From the NCBI GenBank assembly GCA_030655715.1, contig JAUSPR010000034.1, positions 1 to 6,070 of the forward strand: a stretch of 6,070 bases of DNA, read 5' to 3'. Origin of the DNA: Thermoplasmata archaeon. GTDB taxonomy: Archaea > Thermoplasmatota > Thermoplasmata > SG8-5. Positions 1 to 4,619 of this stretch are shown here, piece by piece. How positions within the stretch are numbered: position 1 is the first letter of the stretch; each line of letters starts with the position of its first letter. The position numbers and the translations under genes are program-made. The notes under the pieces were generated by a model. That model worked only from the letters and a program-made list of their open reading frames with translations, was not told where the DNA came from and ran no database searches.

Positions 1-323
1 ATATCATCAATTTAATTATTTGGGATGTGGCCGGACACACGCTCAAGCTTCATCCTGCTTTCACTTCTGAAGCTGATGGCGCGATACTCGTTTGCGATTT
101 ATCAAGGCCTGGAAGTTTCGATTCCCTTGTCCAGTGGCATAATATTTTGATACAAAAGGTCGGAAAAATTCCTGTGGTAGTGGCTGCCACCAAGTGGGAT
201 ATTGCTGAAACCCAGGAATGTGACATATTGAATAGCGCTGGCTACAAGATAATAAAGACAAGTGCCAAAACTGGCAAAAATGTTGAAAAAGTGTTTTTAG
301 AGATAATCAGTAAACTAAAATGA
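1..323 (+). CDS. Ras/Rab-like small GTPase, 3' part (5' end outside window)
   Basis: The open frame runs in from the left edge (codons from base 3) to TGA at 321-323, about 106 residues. It carries the second half of a Ras-type G domain. G3 reads WDVAGH (21-38), G4 is TKWD (189-200) and G5 is TSAK (258-269), separated by the usual strand VVVAA and helix EKVFLEIISKL. G1 (P-loop) and G2 would lie upstream and are not visible. Such GTPases are molecular switches; small Ras/Rab-like relatives are widespread in archaea, mostly with unknown effectors. The residue after DxAG, which is the catalytic Gln61 in Ras, is His here. There is no C-terminal cysteine motif for prenylation. It converges on ubiX with one base between stop codons. 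The GTPase call is firm; the specific role is unknown. Confidence 0.85.
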   Translation, partial: IINLIIWDVAGHTLKLHPAFTSEADGAILVCDLSRPGSFDSLVQWHNILIQKVGKIPVVVAATKWDIAETQECDILNSAGYKIIKTSAKTGKNVEKVFLEIISKLK

Positions 324-324
324 A

Positions 325-885
325 TTATTGATTACCTTCGCCCCATCTCGGGCTAATATCATTGTCCAATCCAAGCTGGTCCATTATTCTGCCGACAATG
401 AAATCCACCATGTCAATTGCGGTTTCCGGACCCCCATAAAAACCTGGCATGGCAGGCAGGACTATCACACCTTCCCTGGAGAGCTTGAGCATGTTCTCCA
501 GGTGAATGGAATTCAATGGCGTTTCCCTGGGCACGATTATTAATTTCCTTTTCTCCTTCAGGGCGACGGACGCCGCCCTGGTAATGACATTATCTGCAAT
601 GCCGCTGGAAATCTTTGCAAGTGTTGTCATGGAACACGGAACTATCACCATGGCGTCGAAGTCTCGACTGCCGGAGCAGATGCTGGCATTCATGTCATTA
701 TTGGGAAACGATTCATGGGCCAGTTCCTCCAAATCCGCATACTCAATTTCAGTTTCTTCGGTAATAATCTGCTTTGCTGTTTCCGAGGCAATGAGCGTAA
801 TCCGACATTGCTCTGACAGTTCCTCAGCCAGTCTTATCGCATAAAGCGCGCCTGAAGCACCGGTAATTCCTATGACTATGTTCAT
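325..885 (-). CDS. ubiX: Flavin prenyltransferase UbiX
   Basis: The 186-residue product matches the UbiX family over its full length. UbiX joins dimethylallyl phosphate to FMN to make prenylated FMN, the cofactor of UbiD-type (de)carboxylases. Visible hallmarks are the N-terminal GITGASGALYAIRL nucleotide loop (about residues 6-19), VPCSMTTLAKISSGIADN (82-99), VPRETPL (118-124), and the C-terminal MPGFYGGPETAIDMVDFIVGR (146-166) followed by DQLGL. In many archaea the cofactor serves a UbiD-like decarboxylase of the modified mevalonate pathway; that partner is not in this window. The ATG at 885 is chosen because it gives the normal UbiX N-terminus (MNIVIGITGASG). A TTG at 894 would add three residues and overlap the upstream stop. 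It lies 5 bases after the KaiC-like gene, so the two are probably co-transcribed. Cytosolic. Confidence 0.93.
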   Translation of the reverse strand: MNIVIGITGASGALYAIRLAEELSEQCRITLIASETAKQIITEETEIEYADLEELAHESFPNNDMNASICSGSRDFDAMVIVPCSMTTLAKISSGIADNVITRAASVALKEKRKLIIVPRETPLNSIHLENMLKLSREGVIVLPAMPGFYGGPETAIDMVDFIVGRIMDQLGLDNDISPRWGEGNQ

Positions 886-890
886 ATTAA

Positions 891-1604
891 TCAATCCGTA
901 ATTATTTCGAATTTTGAACCGTCGAACATCAACGGGTAATAGGAACGGTCATGGTTGGTTTTTCTCATCTTGAAAACGCTCAGGAAAAGGTTCACGCGGC
1001 GGCTGCTCTTTTCCAAATCCAGATGGATAATACCGTCAGCCAGGAAGTCCTCCACGCCGAACATGCCAAAGAGTTCCTTATCCGGATCCAGCATTTCGGA
1101 GATAATGAAAACGCTCATATCCAGTTCTCGTAATTTCTCGAAAAAGAAGAAAATATCGCTCCTCGGATTATTGAACGTGGCAAGCGAGTACAGCGCAGCC
1201 AGGGAATCCAGCACCAGCATATCGCAGGCATATTTGGTTTTATAGGTTTCCACGGTCTGAAGAATCGAATCCACCCAGTTAACGTCATCAATCGAAGATT
1301 TCATCTTTGTTTCCTTGCGAAGCCGTGTCATATCGATAACCACAATGCCGGAATCAGTGAGATTTCGAGGGTCCATGCCCAATTTTATCATATGTTCCAG
1401 CAGGCTCACGCGGGTCTGTTCCAGCGTGACGTAGATGCCTCTTTTCTTTTTAATCTTTGAATTATTATATAATATGTAATATGCGAGTGTGGACTTCATG
1501 GTTCCGGCTCGGCCGCAAATCAATGTGACATATTTGTCGGGAATACCGCCTTCCATGCGCGTGTCCAGTCCACCTACAAAAGTTCTAATACGACCTTCGG
1601 CCAT
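891..1604 (-). CDS. KaiC-like RecA-superfamily ATPase, single domain
   Basis: The 237-residue product is one RecA/KaiC-type ATPase domain. Seen in order: TFVGGLDTRMEGGIP (8-22), typical of the KaiC entry region; Walker A GRAGTMKS (31-38); YVTLEQ (58-63), corresponding to the KaiC TFEE strand with its catalytic Glu; Walker B DMLVLD (128-133); and a C-terminal FKMRKTNH...PLMFDGSKFEI (211-234) resembling the KaiC KMRxxxH segment. Archaea have many such proteins, which bind and hydrolyse ATP in signalling roles that are mostly undefined. Walker A has Met where the motif normally has Gly before Lys. The ATG at 1604 is preferred because GGTGG precedes it by four bases and homology starts there. A TTG at 1688 would add 28 low-complexity residues upstream of the TATA-like box. 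It appears to be first gene of an operon with ubiX. Confidence 0.85.
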   Translation of the reverse strand: MAEGRIRTFVGGLDTRMEGGIPDKYVTLICGRAGTMKSTLAYYILYNNSKIKKKRGIYVTLEQTRVSLLEHMIKLGMDPRNLTDSGIVVIDMTRLRKETKMKSSIDDVNWVDSILQTVETYKTKYACDMLVLDSLAALYSLATFNNPRSDIFFFFEKLRELDMSVFIISEMLDPDKELFGMFGVEDFLADGIIHLDLEKSSRRVNLFLSVFKMRKTNHDRSYYPLMFDGSKFEIITD

Positions 1605-1608
1605 GTTT

Positions 1609-1646
1609 CCACCTACTTGTGATGATAGCGGATTGCTGCTTAAATG
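1609..1646 (-). promoter_or_regulatory. Candidate promoter and Shine-Dalgarno of the KaiC-like gene
   Basis: On the minus strand CATTTAAG (1646-1639) is a TATA-like box whose centre is about 39 bases upstream of the ATG at 1604. That predicts transcription starting near 1617 and a leader of about 13 bases, which contains GGTGG at 1613-1609. This supports the 1604 start. The box assignment rests on sequence resemblance only. Confidence 0.45.
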
Positions 1647-1704
1647 TTTTTCTACTATGGTGGAATCAGTACCTGACCCCCCCGCCAATCACTTCTGCAT
1701 CATC

Positions 1705-1742
1705 CGTTCCAAATGTCCTAAGACTTTGGATACCGATAAAAA
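1705..1742 (-). repeat. Palindromic element R0 (minus orientation)
   Basis: Read on the minus strand it starts TTTTTATCGGTATCC, forms a hairpin TCCAAA-GTC / loop TTAG / GAC-A-TTTGGA (1730-1708), and ends GGAACG. The left flank ATCGGTATCC is identical to that of copy R5 at 5891-5900. The A before TTTGGA is unpaired, as in R1, R2 and R3. It lies upstream of the KaiC-like gene promoter and outside any convincing gene. It is the only copy in this orientation within the window. Confidence 0.75.
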
Positions 1743-1800
1743 CAGGCGGGGCCCCCGAAAGGTGAAAAATTGTCATATATCCAAGAAATTCTAGATTAGA

Positions 1801-1828
1801 GAGGCCTGGGTAACGTTGGTTAGGCCTC
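1801..1828. repeat. Hairpin GAGGCCT...AGGCCTC
   Basis: GAGGCCT (1801-1807) and AGGCCTC (1822-1828) form a perfect 7-bp inverted repeat with a 14-base loop. AGGCCTC occurs again at 1948-1954. There is no T-run directly after it and no adjacent coding end, so a terminator role is not indicated. Confidence 0.45.
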
Positions 1829-1883
1829 ACGTCCCTGGGCTTACACCCTGGGTTTTAAGGGATGTTTTGCTATTGGTGTTTGT

Positions 1884-1983
1884 GAGTATTTTTCTTTAAA
1901 GATTTTCTGCGCTGCGGTATTCTCTTTTACAATTTTCTCCGCCGGATAGGCCTCCAAAAGATAATATCGAGTAAGAGAAAAAT
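1884..1983 (+). repeat. Dispersed repeat E1 (degenerate inverted-repeat element)
   Basis: The left arm GAGTATTTTTCTTT (1884-1897) is identical to the start of E3 at 5998. CTGCGCTG follows in both copies. The right arm begins CTCCAAAAGATAATAT (1952-1967) and ends AGAGAAAAATC, close to the right end of E3. The internal part is longer than in E3 and the arms pair less well. It looks like an older or expanded copy of the same element. Confidence 0.5.
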
Positions 1984-2043
1984 CGGCCTACCCTGCTCGA
2001 AAATCGAATCCGATTGATTGGGTGCCCAGGGTGAAATTTCACC

Positions 2044-2079
2044 CTCCAAAAGAAAAATATTTAGCAAATAAGAAAACTC
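2044..2079 (+). repeat. Dispersed repeat E2 (right-arm copy)
   Basis: These 36 bases match the last bases of the window (6035-6070, part of E3) at 32 positions, in the same orientation; three of the four differences are transitions. The shared start is CTCCAAAAGAAAAATATT. Instead of the E3 left arm it is preceded by the palindrome at 2028-2045. It lies just upstream of the first MNT/HEPN promoter, so the two copies bracket the accessory genes as direct repeats. Confidence 0.6.
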
Positions 2080-2107
2080 GGGTTCACCTGCTCGCTCGGT
2101 AGAGCAA

Positions 2108-2120
2108 ATATTTAAATAAT
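2108..2120 (+). promoter_or_regulatory. TATA-like box of the first MNT/HEPN module
   Basis: ATATTTAAATAAT is a strong archaeal TATA-type sequence centred near 2114. Archaeal spacing puts transcription start near 2139-2140. That excludes the GTG at 2121 as a start and favours the ATG at 2151 with a leader of about 12 bases. Confidence 0.6.
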
Positions 2121-2132
2121 GTGTACTATATC

Positions 2133-2168
2133 GTTCATAATAGTGAACATATGTTCGATAAAATGAAC
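2133..2168 (+). promoter_or_regulatory. Twin operator GTTC-N8-GAAC x2, 20-bp period
   Basis: GTTCATAATAGTGAAC (2133-2148) and GTTCGATAAAATGAAC (2153-2168) share the pattern GTTC-N8-GAAC and start exactly 20 bp apart, about two helical turns. The inner half-sites also form the perfect 12-bp palindrome GAACATATGTTC (2145-2156). The array covers the predicted transcription start and the start codon, where a bound repressor would block initiation. The adjacent gene encodes a wHTH protein, so autoregulation is the natural reading (inferred). Confidence 0.7.
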
Positions 2169-2696
2169 ATCAAACCCCTGGCACTCACAATCTTGGTGCA
2201 TCTTTCCCGATCCCCAGGCAAGGAATTCTACGTCAGGGAAATTGCCCGCATTATCGGCGCGAGTCTGGGCGGGTGCCACAAGGCCCTGAAAGAACTCCAA
2301 GCTCTGGGCCTTGCCAGGTCCAGAAAGAGCGGTCGTAATTTGTATTACCTAACGGATGATGCTAATCCGGCAATACCTCATTTCAAGATATTCGCCAACT
2401 TGCTGGAACTGAAGGAACTTGTCGATTCACTAATCCCTATTACCTTCAAAGTGGTCCTTTTCGGCAGCTGCGCTTCTGGTACTGACACGCTTGAAAGCGA
2501 TATCGATCTAATGATAGTGACAGATAATCCAGACAAAATTCGAGCTTTGTTGAAAACCATAAAATTATCAAGGAAAATCCAAAGCGTCATATTCACGCCA
2601 GGACAACTAATTCTATCCAGAGAGAAAGATCCGGCTTTCCATGGTGAAATTGATAAAGGAATAGTGCTTTACCGGGCTGATGATGAGCGCGTTTGA
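2151..2696 (+). CDS. wHTH-MNT nucleotidyltransferase, predicted antitoxin/autorepressor (module 1)
   Basis: The 181-residue protein has two parts. Residues about 8-67 form a winged helix-turn-helix: FYVREIARIIGASLGGCHKALKEL as helix-turn-helix, then LARSRKSGRNLYYL as wing. Residues about 95-175 form a minimal nucleotidyltransferase (MNT) domain with the polymerase-beta motif GSCASG (105-110) and the metal-binding pair D117 and D119 in SDIDLMIV. In characterised MNT/HEPN systems (MntA-HepT type) the MNT protein neutralises HEPN by adding nucleotides to it; the fused wHTH suggests it also binds the twin operator over its own start. The start is ATG 2151; ATG 2163 is an alternative and GTG 2121 is too close to the TATA box. 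It overlaps the HEPN gene by 17 bases, indicating coupled translation. Domain calls are firm; the toxin-antitoxin role is inferred. Confidence 0.88.
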   Translation: MFDKMNIKPLALTILVHLSRSPGKEFYVREIARIIGASLGGCHKALKELQALGLARSRKSGRNLYYLTDDANPAIPHFKIFANLLELKELVDSLIPITFKVVLFGSCASGTDTLESDIDLMIVTDNPDKIRALLKTIKLSRKIQSVIFTPGQLILSREKDPAFHGEIDKGIVLYRADDERV

Positions 2697-3093
2697 GAGA
2701 TGTATTGCGGAGAAGAGATTGGTGAAGGTCGAACCTTCCCCGGAAATGATAAAGAAGGAAATGGATAGCGCAAGCTATGATTACGGCCGTGCTGCGGACA
2801 GCCTTGAAGAGGGCGACGCAAAATGGGCTTCGGTCCAAGCGTATTATTCAATATTTCATGCGGCCAAAGCCCTTGTCCTTTCCAAAGGTTACAGAGAAAA
2901 GGGTCATTACTGCCTGCAGGTCGCCCTGAAGGAGCTCTGTCCCGCCGAAAAAGCCCTGGTCAACGACCTGGAGATGTGCATGGACCTCAGGCATGGCGCG
3001 GATTACGCATCTACGTACGATGCTGAGAGCGCGAAAATCGCTGTGAGGAAAGCTGGGGAATCCTTGGAGAGGGTTGAGGAACTGCTCCGATAG
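2680..3093 (+). CDS. HEPN-domain protein, predicted toxin partner (module 1)
   Basis: The 137-residue, mostly helical protein resembles the HEPN family (UPF0332-like). Seen: ASYDYGRAADSLEEGDAKWASVQAYYSIFHAAKALV (about 31-66), matching the family's first two helices with the AYYSxFHAAxAL signature; GHYCLQVALKEL (75-86); and DLRHGADYAS (102-111), the family's RxxADY position. HEPN proteins are typically RNases with an Rx4-6H motif. Here R104 is followed after four residues by Y109 rather than His, so nuclease activity by the usual motif is doubtful. The Tyr is where MNT-mediated modification would be looked for (inference). The start ATG 2680 overlaps the MNT gene; ATG 2683 is equally possible. 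There is no separate ribosome site, in keeping with translational coupling. Confidence 0.85.
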   Translation: MMSAFERCIAEKRLVKVEPSPEMIKKEMDSASYDYGRAADSLEEGDAKWASVQAYYSIFHAAKALVLSKGYREKGHYCLQVALKELCPAEKALVNDLEMCMDLRHGADYASTYDAESAKIAVRKAGESLERVEELLR

Positions 3094-3096
3094 TTT

Positions 3097-3110
3097 TTCG
3101 ATTAATCGAA
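3097..3110. repeat. 14-bp palindrome after the HEPN-1 stop
   Basis: TTCGATTAATCGAA is a perfect palindrome beginning three bases after the stop codon. Its TTTTTCGAT half (3094-3102) is the same string found twice in the module 2 operator at 3270-3278 and 3290-3298, so it may be an outlying or relict site for that regulator. Confidence 0.5.
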
Positions 3111-3121
3111 GCCGGGTACGG

Positions 3122-3158
3122 AAATTATCGGAATCCAAAGCCTGAGGGCATTTGGAGG
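3122..3158 (+). repeat. Palindromic element R1
   Basis: The left flank is AAATTATCGGAATCC. The hairpin is TCCAAA-GCC / loop TGAG / GGC-A-TTTGGA (3134-3156), with one unpaired A at 3150. Against R2 it differs at four stem bases that form two compensatory pair changes. It lies 28 bases after the HEPN-1 stop, so it is transcribed if the message runs on. There is no poly-T tract after it. Confidence 0.75.
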
Positions 3159-3181
3159 GTTGAGCTGGGGAGAATGTCTTG

Positions 3182-3208
3182 TGGGCATCGGTTCAAGCGC
3201 ATTATTCA
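3182..3208 (+). pseudogene. Remnant of a third HEPN gene
   Basis: These 27 bases match 2824-2850 inside the module 1 HEPN gene at 24 positions. In frame they read WASVQAHYS against WASVQAYYS of HEPN-1; two of the three differences are synonymous. The preceding in-frame residues AGENVL and a TGA at 3161-3163, together with lost similarity after 3208, show a broken copy with no usable open frame. It suggests a HEPN gene was duplicated and then largely deleted between the two modules. The match is short, so identity as a HEPN scrap is likely rather than certain. Confidence 0.6.
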
Positions 3209-3263
3209 TGTATTAAGTGCCTAGGCAATTTGAGAACGCAGCAGAGATGGAATTCTCATTTGT

Positions 3264-3299
3264 TATCGATTTTTCGATACTAGAATCGATTTTTCGATA
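3264..3299 (+). promoter_or_regulatory. Twin operator of module 2, 20-bp period
   Basis: TATCGATTTTTCGATA (3264-3279) is a perfect inverted repeat, TATCGA-N4-TCGATA. AATCGATTTTTCGATA (3284-3299) is a second copy differing only in its first base. They start exactly 20 bp apart, the same unit length and period as the module 1 operator, but the half-site is different. The array sits immediately upstream of the TATA-like box, where bound protein would block TBP/TFB. Confidence 0.72.
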
Positions 3300-3301
3300 A
3301 C

Positions 3302-3310
3302 TATTAATAT
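3302..3310 (+). promoter_or_regulatory. TATA-like box of module 2, leaderless start
   Basis: TATTAATAT is centred 26 bases upstream of the ATG at 3332, so transcription would begin at the start codon itself. There is no Shine-Dalgarno sequence before the ATG, consistent with a leaderless message. Confidence 0.6.
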
Positions 3311-3331
3311 CGGTCAAGCGTATTCCGACCT

Positions 3332-3916
3332 ATGTTGGAAGGTTTATTCGGCTCAAAGGCCAAGGTGCGCATCATCAGGGAAACAGCGGCCAATCCAGAT
3401 AGGGATTATTCCGTTGAGGACCTTGCCAGGGCAGTACGCATGTCCTATGGGACCGTACATCCTGCGGTCGGAGAACTCGCAAGCGCCCGCGCCCTCGTAA
3501 CCAGAAAGGCCGGTCGGTCAAAACTTTATAAAATCAATGAAAAACATCCGATGTACAAGGTTGTTCGGGAAATGATAAAAAGGGAACGGAACGCCTTCAT
3601 GGACATTGCCAAGGATTTCGTGAAGAATCTGGACAAGGCAGAAGTGGAGAGCATAGTCCTGTTCGGCTCCGTGGCCAGGAATGAACCTCACCCAGGAGAC
3701 ATTGACCTGCTGATTGTCACGAGGTCAGAGAAGCGACCGAACAATCTCGATGAAGCGACGGGCAATGCACTGGATGATTCTGATACAATAATCTCGCCCA
3801 TATGTCTGTCCAAAAAAGCCCTGACCGACAAAATACAGAATTTGGACAGCTTCATCGTCGGTGTTATGAACGAAGGGAAGGTGCTGTGGGGTGATGCCGA
3901 ATGGTTAAAGGCGTGA
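3332..3916 (+). CDS. wHTH-MNT nucleotidyltransferase, predicted antitoxin/autorepressor (module 2)
   Basis: The 194-residue protein has the same architecture as the module 1 MNT. The N-terminal winged HTH (about 8-68) includes YSVEDLARAVRMSYGTVHPAVGEL and the wing LVTRKAGRSKLYKI. A helical linker (about 75-100) follows, then the MNT domain with FGSVARNE (111-118) and metal ligands D123 and D125 in GDIDLLIV. The family's reaction is transfer of nucleotides from NTP to the HEPN partner. The two MNT proteins are similar in plan but clearly diverged, and each faces its own operator sequence, suggesting insulated regulation. The start ATG 3332 is fixed by the TATA spacing and by the N-terminus MLEGLFGSKAKVRII, typical of such wHTH domains. 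It overlaps the downstream HEPN gene by 16 bases. Confidence 0.88.
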   Translation: MLEGLFGSKAKVRIIRETAANPDRDYSVEDLARAVRMSYGTVHPAVGELASARALVTRKAGRSKLYKINEKHPMYKVVREMIKRERNAFMDIAKDFVKNLDKAEVESIVLFGSVARNEPHPGDIDLLIVTRSEKRPNNLDEATGNALDDSDTIISPICLSKKALTDKIQNLDSFIVGVMNEGKVLWGDAEWLKA

Positions 3917-4293
3917 GAAAGGCAGAAGCAATGAAATTCCTCTACCAGGCAAAGGAATTCTTACAATCCGCCAATGAAAACATGGTTGCGGAAAGATACA
4001 ATGCCGCTGTATTCGTTGCGATACAGGCCATGATTAACGCGAACGATGCCTTCACAATCCATCATCTCGAAAAGCGGGCCTCGGCCGATCACAGAGAATG
4101 CCTGAAACTCCATGCTGACGCAGCAAAGAACATAGATGATGGTTCGCAAAGGGAGAGGTTGAAGGACGCGATGAACCTGCGCTCCCAGGCCGGATATATG
4201 GGCGACTGGATGTCCAAAGCGGAAGCACAGAAAGCCGTGAGGCAGGCCGCCCAATTCCTGAAATGGGTCGAGGGGAAGGTTGGGAGCAAGTGA
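3901..4293 (+). CDS. HEPN-domain protein, predicted toxin partner (module 2)
   Basis: The 130-residue helical protein is the counterpart of HEPN-1. KAEAMKFLYQAKEFLQSANENMVAERYNAAVFVAIQAMINANDAF (about 7-51) matches the first two HEPN helices, and NLRSQAGYMGDWMSKAEAQKAVRQAAQFLKWVE (92-124) the last ones. R94 is followed after four residues by Y99, as in HEPN-1 (R104/Y109), so neither has the Rx4-6H nuclease motif at this position. An R59-x4-H64 string exists (RASADH) but in the middle segment. The start ATG 3901 lies inside the end of the MNT gene; GTG 3913 overlapping its stop is an alternative. Toxin status is inferred from the family and the gene order. Confidence 0.8.
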   Translation: MVKGVRKAEAMKFLYQAKEFLQSANENMVAERYNAAVFVAIQAMINANDAFTIHHLEKRASADHRECLKLHADAAKNIDDGSQRERLKDAMNLRSQAGYMGDWMSKAEAQKAVRQAAQFLKWVEGKVGSK

Positions 4294-4329
4294 TAACTAA
4301 CGCATAACCAACCTATAACTATCAATTTA
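4293..4329 (+). promoter_or_regulatory. ATAACYA repeats (x3, 11-bp period) and promoter of zinc-ribbon gene 1
   Basis: ATAACTA (4293), ATAACCA (4304) and ATAACTA (4315) begin exactly 11 bp apart with 4-base spacers ACGC and ACCT. The first overlaps the HEPN-2 stop codon. AATTTA (4324-4329) is a TATA-like box about 26 bases upstream of the ATG at 4353, predicting a leaderless message; no Shine-Dalgarno is present. Alternatively TATAACTATC itself is the TATA box. Confidence 0.6.
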
Positions 4330-4352
4330 GCCTCGCCCGGATATTCTTCCTC

Positions 4353-4613
4353 ATGACTGAAATACCCACTCCAGAGCGCGTGCTGGCGGGCGAGTCGTTC
4401 TTCCACGATGCCGAAGGCAATGCCCGCGCGGTGTGCGCGGGGTGTGGGTGCGCGATTGATTTGGAGTTTGATGATTATGTGGAAATGGCAATTACCCGGA
4501 AGAGGGGGCTGGGGATGGAGCGGGGCGGGCGGAGGTGGTTTGTGTGTGGGGGGTGCGCGGCCCTAACACTTTCGCCGACCCCCTCTGCCTGTATTTATAC
4601 GATGGCCATGTAG
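4353..4613 (+). CDS. Small CxxC...CxxC (zinc-ribbon-like) protein, copy 1
   Basis: The 86-residue product has C28-x2-C31 and C65-x2-C68, a spacing that fits a four-cysteine zinc ribbon, plus C33. Between them lies a basic, glycine-rich strand, TRKRGLGMERGGRRWFV (48-64). I do not recognise the family. That it is a real protein is shown by copy 2 at 5662. The two agree in protein over MTEIP, RVLAG, FHDAEGNARAVCA and VTRKRGxGMERGGRRWFVCGGC, and many of the DNA differences are synonymous (for example GAA/GAG, GCG/GCT, TGC/TGT). The tail after CGGC is not shared and overlaps the TATA-like box of the next gene, so it may be under little selection. A DNA- or RNA-binding or adaptor role is possible but unproven. 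Confidence 0.7.
   Translation: MTEIPTPERVLAGESFFHDAEGNARAVCAGCGCAIDLEFDDYVEMAITRKRGLGMERGGRRWFVCGGCAALTLSPTPSACIYTMAM
4592..4599 (+). promoter_or_regulatory. TATA-like box of the ORF6N gene
   Basis: TATTTATA is centred 24-25 bases upstream of the ATG at 4620 and lies inside the 3' end of zinc-ribbon gene 1. It gives a leaderless start at 4620. Read-through from the upstream gene, whose stop is only six bases before the ATG, is equally possible. Confidence 0.5.
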
Positions 4614-4619
4614 TGATTA

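Larger units (their letters stand above)
1689..2107. other. Repeat-rich intergenic region without a convincing gene
   Basis: No open frame here has a recognisable product or codon-like composition. It contains element R0, the 1801-1828 hairpin, and CCCTGGGC (1833-1840) and CACCCTGGG (1844-1852), both complementary to GCCCAGGGTG (2024-2033). It also holds the AT-rich repeat copies E1 and E2, AATCG-N4-CGATT (2002-2015), and the 18-bp perfect palindrome AGGGTGAAATTTCACCCT (2028-2045). The long-range complementarity between 1833-1852 and 2024-2033 could close a structured RNA, but no known RNA family is recognised. Confidence 0.6.

Noticed and set aside
506..844. 112-codon plus-strand open frame antisense to ubiX
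   Set aside because: It is a shadow of a well-conserved gene, with no motifs of its own.
886..894. TTG start adding three residues to UbiX
   Set aside because: The ATG at 885 gives the usual family N-terminus and avoids overlap with the upstream stop.
951..1245. Plus-strand open frames antisense to the KaiC-like gene
   Set aside because: They show no recognisable protein features and the opposite strand carries a clear ATPase.
1605..1688. TTG start adding 28 residues to the KaiC-like ATPase
   Set aside because: The extension is low in complexity, contains the TATA-like box, and the ATG at 1604 has GGTGG before it and matches the family start.
2090..2105. GCTC-N8-GAGC resembling a tRNA D-arm
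   Set aside because: Loop length and GGTAGAGC look tRNA-like, but there is no acceptor stem, anticodon arm or T-arm around it, and a strong TATA-like box follows at once.
2121..2150. GTG start extending the module 1 wHTH-MNT protein by ten residues
   Set aside because: It lies directly against the TATA-like box, upstream of the predicted transcription start, and the added residues are not part of the wHTH.
2721..2740. GAAGGT-CGA-ACCTTC hairpin within HEPN-1
   Set aside because: It is a single short palindrome within coding sequence with no relatives in the window; chance is likely.
4075..4092. RASADH (R-x4-H) in HEPN-2 as the nuclease motif
   Set aside because: It lies in the middle segment, aligned with HEPN-1 GHYCLQ, not at the R-x4-Y position where the family's motif is found; kept only as a possibility.
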